Source: Alphaproteobacteria bacterium
GTDB lineage: Bacteria > Pseudomonadota > Alphaproteobacteria > Paracaedibacterales > CAIULA01
Direction of reading: 5' to 3'
Assembly (NCBI GenBank): GCA_019749935.1
Contig: JAIEPD010000026.1
Span: 1-44,885, forward strand
DNA: 44,885 nt
Both the position numbers and the translations under genes were made by a program. The notes beneath the pieces were generated by a model, which saw nothing but the letters and a program-made list of their open reading frames with translations, was not told where the DNA came from and ran no database searches. Each line of letters begins with the position of its first letter. Positions within the stretch are counted from its first letter, which is position 1. This document shows, piece after piece, positions 1-7,458 of the stretch.

Positions 1-84
<84 letters not shown>

Positions 85-227
85 ACTGGGATTGGGAACA
101 TAAAGGCCTGAGTTAACACCACCAACATTCAACTTCAGAATATACTCAAGTTGACTATATTCAACGCACTTAAAAATACAATGACGAAGAAAACTACATC
201 ATTGACTTTGGTCTAAAACTAGCACTC

Positions 228-1196
228 TCATTTTCGGTGTACCAATTTATGCAAAAAATTGCCAATAAAATCATCAATTTTTTTATACTTATCAAGCGCG
301 CTACCACTATGGCCCCGAGGGTTGTAGGCAGCCATATAATGCTTATCACCCTTGTTTACTAAGATATCATAAGATTTCTTGATTGCTTCTTGCTCAGGTA
401 AAGGTACTGTACCATGAGGCTCTAATAATAATTTTATAACTTCAAAATTCTCACCTTCGCTTGCCTCTTCAAGTAATTGATTCATAAGACCTTGATTCAG
501 TATTGCCACAAATTCTGGGCGCGTGAACATCCATTCTAGGGTATATTTTTCACCCCACCTTGCAGCCCTATGTGTAGAGTTTATTAGACTCTCTTGACTG
601 GGTAACGGAACGGCAGGAGATACTCTCTTCAATATTTGTTCCATAAGATATGTGTCTTGAACCCCATTTTCAAATATATAGTTAACAGTCTCTTGATCAG
701 GGAAAGAGATACTCCCAGCCTTTGACATTTTGAAAAGATATTCAGACATTTCTCGGTTATTTTTGCAAACAGTGTAGCGATATCCTCGGTTAATACCTTC
801 TTGGTCCGGCCTAATATCATACGAATTCGTTATTAGCCAGTTTATAGCATTCTTTCTTCCATGCACTGCAGCAATAGCAAATGATTCATTAGCTGTTTCT
901 TGGCTTATAAAGGTTTTTCCACACATTGTGTAGCTAAATCTTTTCATCAAATCAGTCTTATCGCAAACAGTTGCTGCTTTGAAAGAAATATTTAAATGTT
1001 CATCTGGTGATCTCAACTCGTGATCTGCCTCGTCATTCTCTAATAATTTAATCATTTTTTGACAATAACTACTTTTATGGCCACCATCTACTGTGTAAGT
1101 AGAATACAGTTTTTCCAATTGTGAAAAATAAGTCGCATATATCTGGGTATGAAGCATAACAAGTATATAGAAGCTACCTATGAACAGTTTAACCAT
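228..1196 (-). CDS. Exported helical-repeat (ankyrin-like) protein
   Basis: No named family is recognised with certainty. The start chosen is the ATG at 1196; an in-frame TTG at 1253 would add 19 residues ahead of the signal peptide. The first ~21 residues from this ATG look like a signal peptide ending at QIYA. The rest is built of about six units of 33-37 residues, each opening with a motif like P-x-Q-E-x-x-N (SQETANES, PDQEGINR, PDQETVNY, PSQESLIN, PEQEAIKK) followed by an amphipathic helix. Parts such as AAVHGRKNAINWL and EGENFEVIKLLL resemble ankyrin repeats, but the canonical TPLH is absent. It stands alone, with no operon partner. Export plus helical repeats suggests a surface or secreted interaction protein, possibly host-directed; that role is inference. 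Confidence 0.65.
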   Translation of the reverse strand: MVKLFIGSFYILVMLHTQIYATYFSQLEKLYSTYTVDGGHKSSYCQKMIKLLENDEADHELRSPDEHLNISFKAATVCDKTDLMKRFSYTMCGKTFISQETANESFAIAAVHGRKNAINWLITNSYDIRPDQEGINRGYRYTVCKNNREMSEYLFKMSKAGSISFPDQETVNYIFENGVQDTYLMEQILKRVSPAVPLPSQESLINSTHRAARWGEKYTLEWMFTRPEFVAILNQGLMNQLLEEASEGENFEVIKLLLEPHGTVPLPEQEAIKKSYDILVNKGDKHYMAAYNPRGHSGSALDKYKKIDDFIGNFLHKLVHRK

Positions 1197-1393
1197 GATA
1201 ATGATCCGTAATTTAATCGATAATTCTTTTGAATATGCAGAAAATATAAACAAAAGTCAATAAAAAAACATACACAACAAATAAAGTTTACTTTAAATAA
1301 TTCTAAAATTAGATGCTCGGTCAATAAAAATTATCAAGAGATTAGGCCCCCCAACAATTTGACAAACGCTGATTCAATCAAGCATATTGTCTA

Positions 1394-1520
1394 TATACCC
1401 TTCGTCTTTCAAGAGACCTGTTCAAAAAACATCGAAACCTGCGGTGCGAGTGTATTTCATATACACTTGCGCTCCTCGGTTCTCGTTTTTCTGCAGATCT
1501 CTTAAAATTCATTGGGTATA
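1394..1520 (+). repeat. 127-nt palindromic dispersed element, copy 1
   Basis: The ends are inverted copies of each other: TATACCC at 1394-1400 and GGGTATA at 1514-1520, followed inward by TTTCAAGAGA against TCTCTTAAAA. A second inner palindrome lies around GTGTAT/ATACAC near 1450-1465. Two further copies lie at 10080-10206 (opposite orientation) and 43195-43322 (same orientation), with nearly identical length. No reading frame is present. It looks like a short non-autonomous palindromic repeat (MITE/REP-like). The rest of the gene-free stretch 1197-1559 shows nothing else beyond the waaA promoter element. Confidence 0.8.
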
Positions 1521-1522
1521 AT
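1517..1522 (+). promoter_or_regulatory. Candidate -10 hexamer of waaA created by the repeat end
   Basis: A perfect TATAAT is formed by the last four bases of the palindromic element plus the next two bases, 38 nt upstream of the waaA start. No good -35 is seen at the expected distance, so this is only a candidate promoter. Confidence 0.35.
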
Positions 1523-1559
1523 CACTTATAAATAACCCGCTTTAAGGAAAAACTGGATT

Positions 1560-2810
1560 TTGGGATTTTATCTACTTTCTATTTTGTTCACTCCCTTTGT
1601 AAAGGTGTTGGCTTCTCATCGCCTTAAAAAGGGCCTTGAGGAAAAAGATAGAATTGAGGAACGGTATGGTATTGCCTCTGCTAAACGTCCAGAAGGTCCT
1701 TTGATTTGGATTCATGCTGCCAGTGTGGGGGAGACAATTTCGCTGATCTCGCTGATTAAATCTTATAAAGAAAATTACCCCAATCACAGTATTCTTCTGA
1801 CAACAACGACAGTCACCGCCGCATCTATTGTAAAGCAACGTTTATCAGACATTTGCATTCATCAATATGCGCCCTTTGATATAGGCCCATGGGTAAAACG
1901 ATTTTTAATACATTGGAAACCTCATCTTACTGTATTGGTTGAATCCGAGCTTTGGCCAAATATGATTATGCAAATTCATAAAATGAAGATTCCTTTAATT
2001 CTTCTCAATGCGCGCCTTTCTGATCGCAGCTATCATCGTTGGTTAAAGTTTAAGTATTTGGCAAAACAGTTATTATCCCGTTTTTCCTTATTTTTAGCTC
2101 AATCACCTTCGACAGCTGAAAGACTTATTCACCTTGGTGCTTCTAACGTTGAGGTGATGGCTAATCTGAAATTTGCAGCGGACCCCCTGCCTGTTTCCAC
2201 CGATAAATTACAAAAACTTTCTCGATTATTGAAAGATCGTCCCGTTTGGGTTGCAACCAGCACCCATGAAAGCGAAGAAGAACTTGTCATTCAAACGCAT
2301 CATGACCTTAAAAAGCAATTTCATAATCTTTTAACTATTCTCATTCCAAGACACCCTCATCGCTGTGAAAAAGTTAAAAGACTGTGTGAAGATTCTGGCT
2401 TGTCGGTTCAAGAACACAGCTTTCTTCAAGCACAATCTCCCTCAAATTTTGATGTTTATCTTGTCGATACTATTGGCGAGCTTGGACTCTTTTTCTCACT
2501 TTCATCAATTGTTTTTATAGGCGGCAGTTTTGTTTCTGTTGAAGGGCATAATCCAATTGAACCAGCTTTATTTAAGTGTGCTGTTCTTTGGGGTCCACGC
2601 ATGGGCAATTTTAAAGATGTTTGCGCCCATTTGGCAGATGACTGCCTTACAGTCCGAACACAAAAAGAATTAGCCGAAAATGTTCAAAATCTGCTTTTGA
2701 ATCCTAAAGAGTCAGAGGTTTTGGGGGCAAAAGCCTTTAAAACCGTTAAAGAGCAAGCCGAAAGTGTCCAAAAGATTGTACATCGTTTAAGATCTTTTTA
2801 TGATGGATAA
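1560..2810 (+). CDS. waaA: 3-deoxy-D-manno-octulosonic acid (Kdo) transferase
   Basis: WaaA (KdtA) transfers Kdo from CMP-Kdo to lipid A precursor at the inner membrane. The 416-residue length fits the family. An N-terminal hydrophobic anchor (residues 1-20) is followed by the acceptor-side motif HAASVGE (52-58), whose glutamate is the family's catalytic base. Near the C terminus are the GT-B signatures TIGELGLFF and GHNPIEPA. The start is TTG, chosen because AAGGA at 1544-1548 lies about 11 nt upstream and no ATG is available before the conserved region. Its 3' end overlaps atpI by 11 nt, so it is transcribed and probably translationally coupled with the ATP synthase Fo genes, an unusual partnership. 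Confidence 0.92.
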   Translation: MGFYLLSILFTPFVKVLASHRLKKGLEEKDRIEERYGIASAKRPEGPLIWIHAASVGETISLISLIKSYKENYPNHSILLTTTTVTAASIVKQRLSDICIHQYAPFDIGPWVKRFLIHWKPHLTVLVESELWPNMIMQIHKMKIPLILLNARLSDRSYHRWLKFKYLAKQLLSRFSLFLAQSPSTAERLIHLGASNVEVMANLKFAADPLPVSTDKLQKLSRLLKDRPVWVATSTHESEEELVIQTHHDLKKQFHNLLTILIPRHPHRCEKVKRLCEDSGLSVQEHSFLQAQSPSNFDVYLVDTIGELGLFFSLSSIVFIGGSFVSVEGHNPIEPALFKCAVLWGPRMGNFKDVCAHLADDCLTVRTQKELAENVQNLLLNPKESEVLGAKAFKTVKEQAESVQKIVHRLRSFYDG

Positions 2811-3021
2811 AAACGCTAAACATATCAGCATTGCCATGCGCATAGGTGTTGAGTTTATAGCAGGGATTTTAGTTGGAACCCTCATTGGTAGAGCCATCGA
2901 TATTTACTTTGAAACTTATCCATGGGGACTAGTTATTTTCATTGTCCTTGGTATAATGGCAGGGAGTCTCAATGTTTATCGACTTCTGGCAGAAAGTTGG
3001 GATGAAACAGGAGAAAAATAA
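2800..3021 (+). CDS. atpI: ATP synthase accessory protein I (AtpI/gene 1 family)
   Basis: This 73-residue protein has two predicted membrane helices separated by a short loop, with the family pattern GVEFIAG-GxxIGRxxD-PWGLVIFIVLGIMAG. It corresponds to the small AtpI proteins preceding atpB in Fo operons, thought to help c-ring assembly. Two adjacent ATG codons (2800 and 2803) could serve as start. It overlaps the end of waaA and is followed two bases later by atpB. Confidence 0.85.
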   Translation: MMDKNAKHISIAMRIGVEFIAGILVGTLIGRAIDIYFETYPWGLVIFIVLGIMAGSLNVYRLLAESWDETGEK

Positions 3022-3023
3022 CT

Positions 3024-3764
3024 GTGAGTATGGATCCCCTTCAACAATTTAAAATCAAACCTTTAGTGCCAGTACATATCGGTGGTTATGACTTTTCTTT
3101 CACCAATGCCTCCCTTTTTATGGTTTTGACTACTTTTGCTATTTGCCTCTTTATTCATTTTTCCACCAAAAAGAAACGTTTAATCCCAAACCGTCTTCAA
3201 GTATGCGTGGAATCCCTTTTTCATTTCATTGCCGACATGGTTACAACTTATGTTGGCAAAGAAGGATTAAAATTCTTCCCCTACATTCTCTCGTTGTTCC
3301 TCTTCATTCTTTTTGGTAATTTGATTGGCCTTGTTCCTTATGCTTTTACGTTTACAAGCCACATCATTGTAACCTTTGCCCTAGCATCTTTTGTTTTTCT
3401 GGGCATTACAATTGTGGGTTTTGTGAAACATGGAACTCATTTCTTTCGGATATTCTACCCCTCAGGCATTCCCATATTTGTTGCCCCTTTGTTAATTCCA
3501 GTTGAGATTATCTCTTACCTGTCACGGCCTATTAGCTTATCTGTACGTTTATTTGCCAATATGGTAGCTGGGCATGTAATGCTCAAAATTTTTGCTTGCT
3601 TTGCAGTTTTGCTAGCAGGAACTTCCCTTGTTCCAGCCGCAATTTTACCCACTCTCTTAAATGTTGCCATTACAAGCTTTGAATTGCTCGTTGCAATTCT
3701 CCAAGCCTATGTTTTTACGATATTAACGTGTATATATTTAAATGATGCGCTAAACTTACATTGA
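3024..3764 (+). CDS. atpB: F1Fo ATP synthase subunit a
   Basis: The integral membrane subunit that forms the proton half-channels against the c-ring. It has 246 residues with several membrane helices. The essential arginine is R175, within [14 protein letters not shown], and the last helix carries the conserved [13 protein letters not shown] with the usual Glu and Gln. The GTG start is preferred over the in-frame ATG at 3030 because AGGAG (3009-3013) is 10 nt from the GTG. It lies second in the Fo operon; the F1 genes are not in the window, consistent with the split Fo/F1 operons of alphaproteobacteria. Confidence 0.95.
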   Translation: MSMDPLQQFKIKPLVPVHIGGYDFSFTNASLFMVLTTFAICLFIHFSTKKKRLIPNRLQVCVESLFHFIADMVTTYVGKEGLKFFPYILSLFLFILFGNLIGLVPYAFTFTSHIIVTFALASFVFLGITIVGFVKHGTHFFRIFYPSGIPIFVAPLLIPVEIISYLSRPISLSVRLFANMVAGHVMLKIFACFAVLLAGTSLVPAAILPTLLNVAITSFELLVAILQAYVFTILTCIYLNDALNLH

Positions 3765-3786
3765 TTTAAAAAGGAAGGAATTATAT

Positions 3787-4014
3787 ATGGAAATAGGTGC
3801 AGCAAAAATGATTGGAGCCGGCATGGCAACGTTTGCATTGCTTGGAGTTGGTTTGGCGCTTGGAAATATTTTCTCAACATTAATTTCCTCAATCGCTCGC
3901 AATCCTTCGGCTAAAAGTGATTTGTTTCCAATTGGCTTATTAGGGTTTGCCTTAACAGAGTCGATTGCTTTGTTGGCCTTTATCGTGGCCATGCTTATTC
4001 TTTTCTCACATTAA
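3787..4014 (+). CDS. atpE: F1Fo ATP synthase subunit c
   Basis: A 75-residue hairpin of two membrane helices joined by the polar loop ARNP (residues 37-40). The ion-carrying carboxylate is E58 in LTESIAL. Serine follows the glutamate as in some sodium c-rings, but the helix-1 glutamine needed for sodium coordination is replaced by a hydrophobic residue, so proton coupling is the better reading. It is preceded by a good AAGGAAGGAA ribosome binding site and followed 9 nt later by atpF'. Confidence 0.95.
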   Translation: MEIGAAKMIGAGMATFALLGVGLALGNIFSTLISSIARNPSAKSDLFPIGLLGFALTESIALLAFIVAMLILFSH

Positions 4015-4023
4015 GGTTTTGGG

Positions 4024-4503
4024 ATGCCTCAATTTGATCCATCGACTTTTCTGTCACAGTTTTTTTGGTTACTCGTTTGTTTCAGCATTCTCGTTTGTGC
4101 CTTTGTTTTTGTTTTTGTTCCGCGTATGAATGAACTTTTGGACAACCGATCCAAAAAAATACATCATGACCTTGAACGAGCAAAAGCGCTGAATATGCAA
4201 ATTGAAGAGCTCTTAAAAGCCAGAAATGAGAGAATTAAGTTTGCAGAGGAAAAAGCAGACGCCATCATCAGAGCTACTCTTTTGGAAATGGAAGACAAGA
4301 AAAACAGGCAATTTAAAAAAGTTGAGACTGAGTTGAGCACTGCTCTTCAAAACATGAAAGATTCCATAGAACAGCAAAGAAAAGATTTTAATACCTCCTT
4401 AAAGCCTCTTGTCACAGAATGCGTTAAACAGCTTCTTCCAAAATTGCTGGGCAAGCCAGAAGACTCTGTTTCGAAATCAAAAAAGAAGACTACAAATGCT
4501 TAA
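4024..4503 (+). CDS. atpF': F1Fo ATP synthase subunit b' (peripheral stalk)
   Basis: A 159-residue protein with one N-terminal membrane helix (about residues 8-34) followed by VPRMNELLDNRSKKI and a long charged coiled coil, the layout of b-type stalk subunits. Its place directly after atpE and before a second b-type gene is the alphaproteobacterial b'-b arrangement. The C terminus ends in a lysine-rich tail. It overlaps the next gene by 8 nt. Confidence 0.9.
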   Translation: MPQFDPSTFLSQFFWLLVCFSILVCAFVFVFVPRMNELLDNRSKKIHHDLERAKALNMQIEELLKARNERIKFAEEKADAIIRATLLEMEDKKNRQFKKVETELSTALQNMKDSIEQQRKDFNTSLKPLVTECVKQLLPKLLGKPEDSVSKSKKKTTNA

Positions 4504-4981
4504 AGACCCAAATTTTTATATTGTTTTAAGTTTTGTTGGGTTTTTAGCCCTTCTTTTTAAATTTGGCAAAAGACAACTTTTAAATTTTCTAGATGATAGA
4601 ATTAAAATTATTAGTGCCGAGCTTCAAGATGCAAATGCATCTAAAGAATTTGCTTTAGTCCAACTGAATGAGGAAACCAAAGCACTCATCGCCGTCGAAG
4701 AGGAAGAAGAGAAAATTATAAATAATGCTCGTGCTCAAGCTGAGATTCTTATTCGCAATATCAAGCAAGAAATAAATGATGAGATCAAAAACAAGCAAAG
4801 GCAATATAATTTTCAAATCAAAGAAATGGAAAGTTTCTTTGAAGCGGAACTACGTGAATTAGTCATTGACCATGTTAATCAGACCCTCGTTGTTTGGATG
4901 CGTGACCATAATTCAGCCGAAATCCATCATCAAATCAACAGCAAAGCCATCCAACTCCTAAGTCAAATTAAGGCTGCTTAA
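4496..4981 (+). CDS. atpF: F1Fo ATP synthase subunit b (peripheral stalk)
   Basis: The second stalk subunit, 161 residues from the ATG at 4496 (MLKDPNFYIVLSF). The open frame extends upstream, but only inside the b' gene. One N-terminal membrane helix is followed by FLDDRIKIISAEL and a long coiled coil. The chosen start gives an 8-nt overlap with atpF', typical of coupled stalk genes that must be made in equal amounts. It is the last Fo gene; bolA follows after 4 nt. Confidence 0.9.
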   Translation: MLKDPNFYIVLSFVGFLALLFKFGKRQLLNFLDDRIKIISAELQDANASKEFALVQLNEETKALIAVEEEEEKIINNARAQAEILIRNIKQEINDEIKNKQRQYNFQIKEMESFFEAELRELVIDHVNQTLVVWMRDHNSAEIHHQINSKAIQLLSQIKAA

Positions 4982-4985
4982 ATTT

Positions 4986-5264
4986 ATGAACTCTGTTCAA
5001 GAAGAATTAGAAGACCGCATCCAAAAACACCTCTTGCCTTCTTTTTTAGATATAAAAAATGAATCAGAGATGCACAGGGGACATATGAATGGCCCAAAAG
5101 ATAAAAATGCTGAAAGCCATTTTCGCGTAAAAATCATCTCGAAAGCCTTTACAGGACTCTCAAAGTTAGAGCGTCATCGATTGGTCCATGGTATTTTAGA
5201 TGACCTTTTGAAAAATCACATTCATGCCTTGTCTTTGACTCTTTTAGACGATGACCAAGAATAA
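4986..5264 (+). CDS. bolA: BolA family protein
   Basis: A 92-residue protein with the BolA fold signature: SEMHRGHM, then ESHFRVKIISKAFTGLSKLERHRLVHGIL and IHALSLTLLD. BolA proteins pair with monothiol glutaredoxins in Fe-S handling and act as stress regulators. The invariant histidine of the RHRLV segment is present. It overlaps ctaA by 14 nt at its 3' end and follows atpF by 4 nt, so it sits in the respiratory-chain operon, fitting a link to Fe-S or haem-dependent enzymes. Confidence 0.9.
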   Translation: MNSVQEELEDRIQKHLLPSFLDIKNESEMHRGHMNGPKDKNAESHFRVKIISKAFTGLSKLERHRLVHGILDDLLKNHIHALSLTLLDDDQE

Positions 5265-6267
5265 ATTTTTAATTGTTTGGCTGATCACAACTGCTGTTTT
5301 AATTTGGTTGATGATTATCCTTGGCGGCGCCACTAGGCTCACCCATTCAGGCCTTTCGATTGTTGAATGGAAACCCATTACGGGTATCATCCCGCCCCTA
5401 ACAGAGCTTGACTGGCAAAAAGCCTTTACGGATTACAAAAATTACCCTGAATTTAAGCTTGTTAATTACGACATGGCCTTAAAAGATTTCAAATTCATAT
5501 ACCTAATGGAATACACGCATCGCCTCCTTGGAAGGTTAATAGGCCTCGTGTTTTTAATCCCGCTGATCATTTTTTGGAATCACCAAAAACTAAGTCCATC
5601 CCTAAAACGAAGAAGTCTTATGATTTTGGCTTTAGGCATTGCGCAAGGCTTTATGGGCTGGTACATGGTGAAAAGTGGCCTTGTAAAAGACCCCAATGTG
5701 AGTCATTACCGCCTTACCTTACACCTTGCCTTAGCCTTTTGGCTCTTGGGTTTGGTTTTGTGGAGCCTTTTAGAGATTATTTATCCTCCTGCATCACGAA
5801 ATCACTTTCAAAACAGGCTTGTCTGGGTTGCTTTTTGCTTTCAACTTCTCACCATGACGTACGGCGGCTTTGTTGCAGGACTTAAGGCTGGACTTATTTA
5901 CAACACATTCCCTCTCATGGAAGGCAGATGGATCCCCAGTGAATGGTCATTTTATAAACCCCTTTGGATTAATTTTTTTGAAAATGCAGCTCTCGTACAA
6001 TGGTGCCACAGAATTCTTGCGCTCATATCTGTTGGGATTATAGGGAGCTGTTATTTTAACAGCACACCTTTAAAAAGGCCTCTCATTGGATTTTGGGTAT
6101 TGGCTATTACAGTGCAAGCTGTTTTGGGTATTTTCACACTTTTATACCAAGTCCCTTTAAGTTTAGGAGTTCTTCATCAAGGATTTGCAGTTATTGTGTT
6201 TGGAATTGGAATTTTATGCTGCTTTCAAGAGTCATATTTTATGAATTTTGAAACAAAATTCAAATGA
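5251..6267 (+). CDS. ctaA: Haem A synthase (Cox15/CtaA)
   Basis: A multi-spanning membrane enzyme that oxidises the methyl group of haem O to make haem A for cytochrome aa3 oxidase. It has 338 residues and about eight membrane helices. Family marks are GGATRLTHSGLSIVEWKPI after helix 1, EYTHRLLGR with haem-ligand histidine, HLALAF, WCHRILA and the late LHQGFA histidine. The LDWQKAFTDYKNYPEF loop is the alphaproteobacterial/mitochondrial Cox15 form. It implies a haem A-using terminal oxidase elsewhere in the genome. It is the last gene of the waaA-atp-bolA run. Confidence 0.93.
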   Translation: MTKNKFLIVWLITTAVLIWLMIILGGATRLTHSGLSIVEWKPITGIIPPLTELDWQKAFTDYKNYPEFKLVNYDMALKDFKFIYLMEYTHRLLGRLIGLVFLIPLIIFWNHQKLSPSLKRRSLMILALGIAQGFMGWYMVKSGLVKDPNVSHYRLTLHLALAFWLLGLVLWSLLEIIYPPASRNHFQNRLVWVAFCFQLLTMTYGGFVAGLKAGLIYNTFPLMEGRWIPSEWSFYKPLWINFFENAALVQWCHRILALISVGIIGSCYFNSTPLKRPLIGFWVLAITVQAVLGIFTLLYQVPLSLGVLHQGFAVIVFGIGILCCFQESYFMNFETKFK

Positions 6268-6454
6268 TTTTATCCGTATTTTCTACTGTCAGTTGAAAAA
6301 ATAATCGTTTTCTTCAAAAATTTTAATAAGATTCGATATTTTCATAAAAAACTATTGCCTAAAAGTTTATATTAATTATAATTATCGAATATCAGGTTGG
6401 TGATTATCGGATTTTTCCGTTATCCATCAGTCACCGTAGAGAAAGAGAGGAATA

Positions 6455-7156
6455 ATGGCAGTTATTCAAAATTTAGGCCTTCTCACCCTTGTTATTTTTA
6501 TCCTAATTAGTGTTTACCCTGTACATTTTTCTTCTGCAACCCAGCATTTTACCCAACATACAAAAACGCAGCATCTTTTGGAAAGAGCTCCTGTCCGTCT
6601 TAAAACCGAGGGAAGACCCCTTGGAACAGTCGGAGTCATATTCTACACGTTTGTCAAGGGTCAGGATGCCCCTCTTTTTTTGCTAGCAAGAGAAGCCAAA
6701 GGCAGCGATAAAGGAACCTACTCTGAGTTTGGTGGGAGCCTAGAGACAAATAGTGATGGGTCTCCTGAAACCTTTTTAGAAGGCTTAATCCGCGAATGCA
6801 AAGAAGAAAGCGCCCATCTTTATTCCCCAGAGCCTGAAGTTCTTTTTAATAGTAAGATTTTCTATGAAATGACAGACAAAGGCCGTGAGGTTGTTCTGTG
6901 CTTTATCAAAACATCAAATGTTTTTAAAACAGAAAATCTTTTGGATGCCCAAGAAGATTTTGAAGATCCTCACTACAAAGAAAAAGATGCTTTAGAGCTG
7001 GTAAGCGCTAAAGATCTGTTAGCGTTTGCTAAGGGCCATAAATCTTCACTTTTAAGTGTTTCTAATAAACAAATCGCATTGCGTCCCCTTTTTGTGTCAA
7101 TCTTGCAAAAAGAGAATTGCCAAAAAGTTTTAGAGCAAATTGTTAGTGAAGCTTAG
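6455..7156 (+). CDS. Nudix-domain protein with an N-terminal export signal
   Basis: A 233-residue protein. Residues 1-28 form a strongly hydrophobic signal peptide or anchor (GLLTLVIFILISV), followed by a Nudix domain from about residue 55. The Nudix box is recognisable but altered: glycines 93-94, an expanded loop, E105, seven residues, R113-E114-C-K-E117-E118-S-A. The metal-binding REx2EE is kept, the usual glycine after it is alanine, and the first loop is about five residues longer than consensus. Nudix enzymes cleave nucleoside-diphosphate-linked compounds and normally work in the cytoplasm, so the export signal is odd. The ATG follows a clear AGAGAGGA. It is monocistronic and the substrate is unknown. 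Confidence 0.75.
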   Translation: MAVIQNLGLLTLVIFILISVYPVHFSSATQHFTQHTKTQHLLERAPVRLKTEGRPLGTVGVIFYTFVKGQDAPLFLLAREAKGSDKGTYSEFGGSLETNSDGSPETFLEGLIRECKEESAHLYSPEPEVLFNSKIFYEMTDKGREVVLCFIKTSNVFKTENLLDAQEDFEDPHYKEKDALELVSAKDLLAFAKGHKSSLLSVSNKQIALRPLFVSILQKENCQKVLEQIVSEA

Positions 7157-7458
7157 GGCTTCAGCCAGGCGGTCAGTCTCAATTGGGAACTTTCTTAAAA
7201 GATAGCCAGAAACAAGTATCTTCATTCCCGCTTAGTAAACAAACTTCTTCGGAAACTATGCTTTAAAAAGAATAATGTCATTCCAGAATTTAGTCGATTA
7301 TGGGCTTTAGCGCATAAGGAGACTTAACATCCGGAATCTTAGGACAATTGTTAACTGACAACCGAAGATTCCGGGTATTAAGATTCACAAAACGTCAAAA
7401 GACGTTTGTTACTCTAAATCCCTGAATGAAATCTTTGAATGGAATAATCACGATCGCA
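7157..7458. repeat. Gene-free spacer with palindromic repeat relics
   Basis: No coding frame is seen in this 300-nt stretch between convergent genes. It carries an inverted repeat with 10-bp perfect arms CCGGAATCTT (7331-7340) and AAGATTCCGG (7365-7374), embedded in a GTCATTCC-type sequence like dispersed repeats in other AT-rich alphaproteobacteria. A smaller hairpin with GACGTT/AACGTC arms lies near 7390-7408. Either could act in termination between the two converging genes, but no strong T-run follows. Confidence 0.5.

Noticed and set aside
3787-4014. Sodium-type ATP synthase c-ring suggested by serine after the key glutamate
   Set aside because: The helix-1 glutamine that coordinates sodium is absent, so the single serine is not enough.
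6391-6402. Twelve-base identity ATCAGGTTGGTG with 44726-44737
   Set aside because: A 12-mer shared once in 45 kb is expected by chance, and the flanks do not match.
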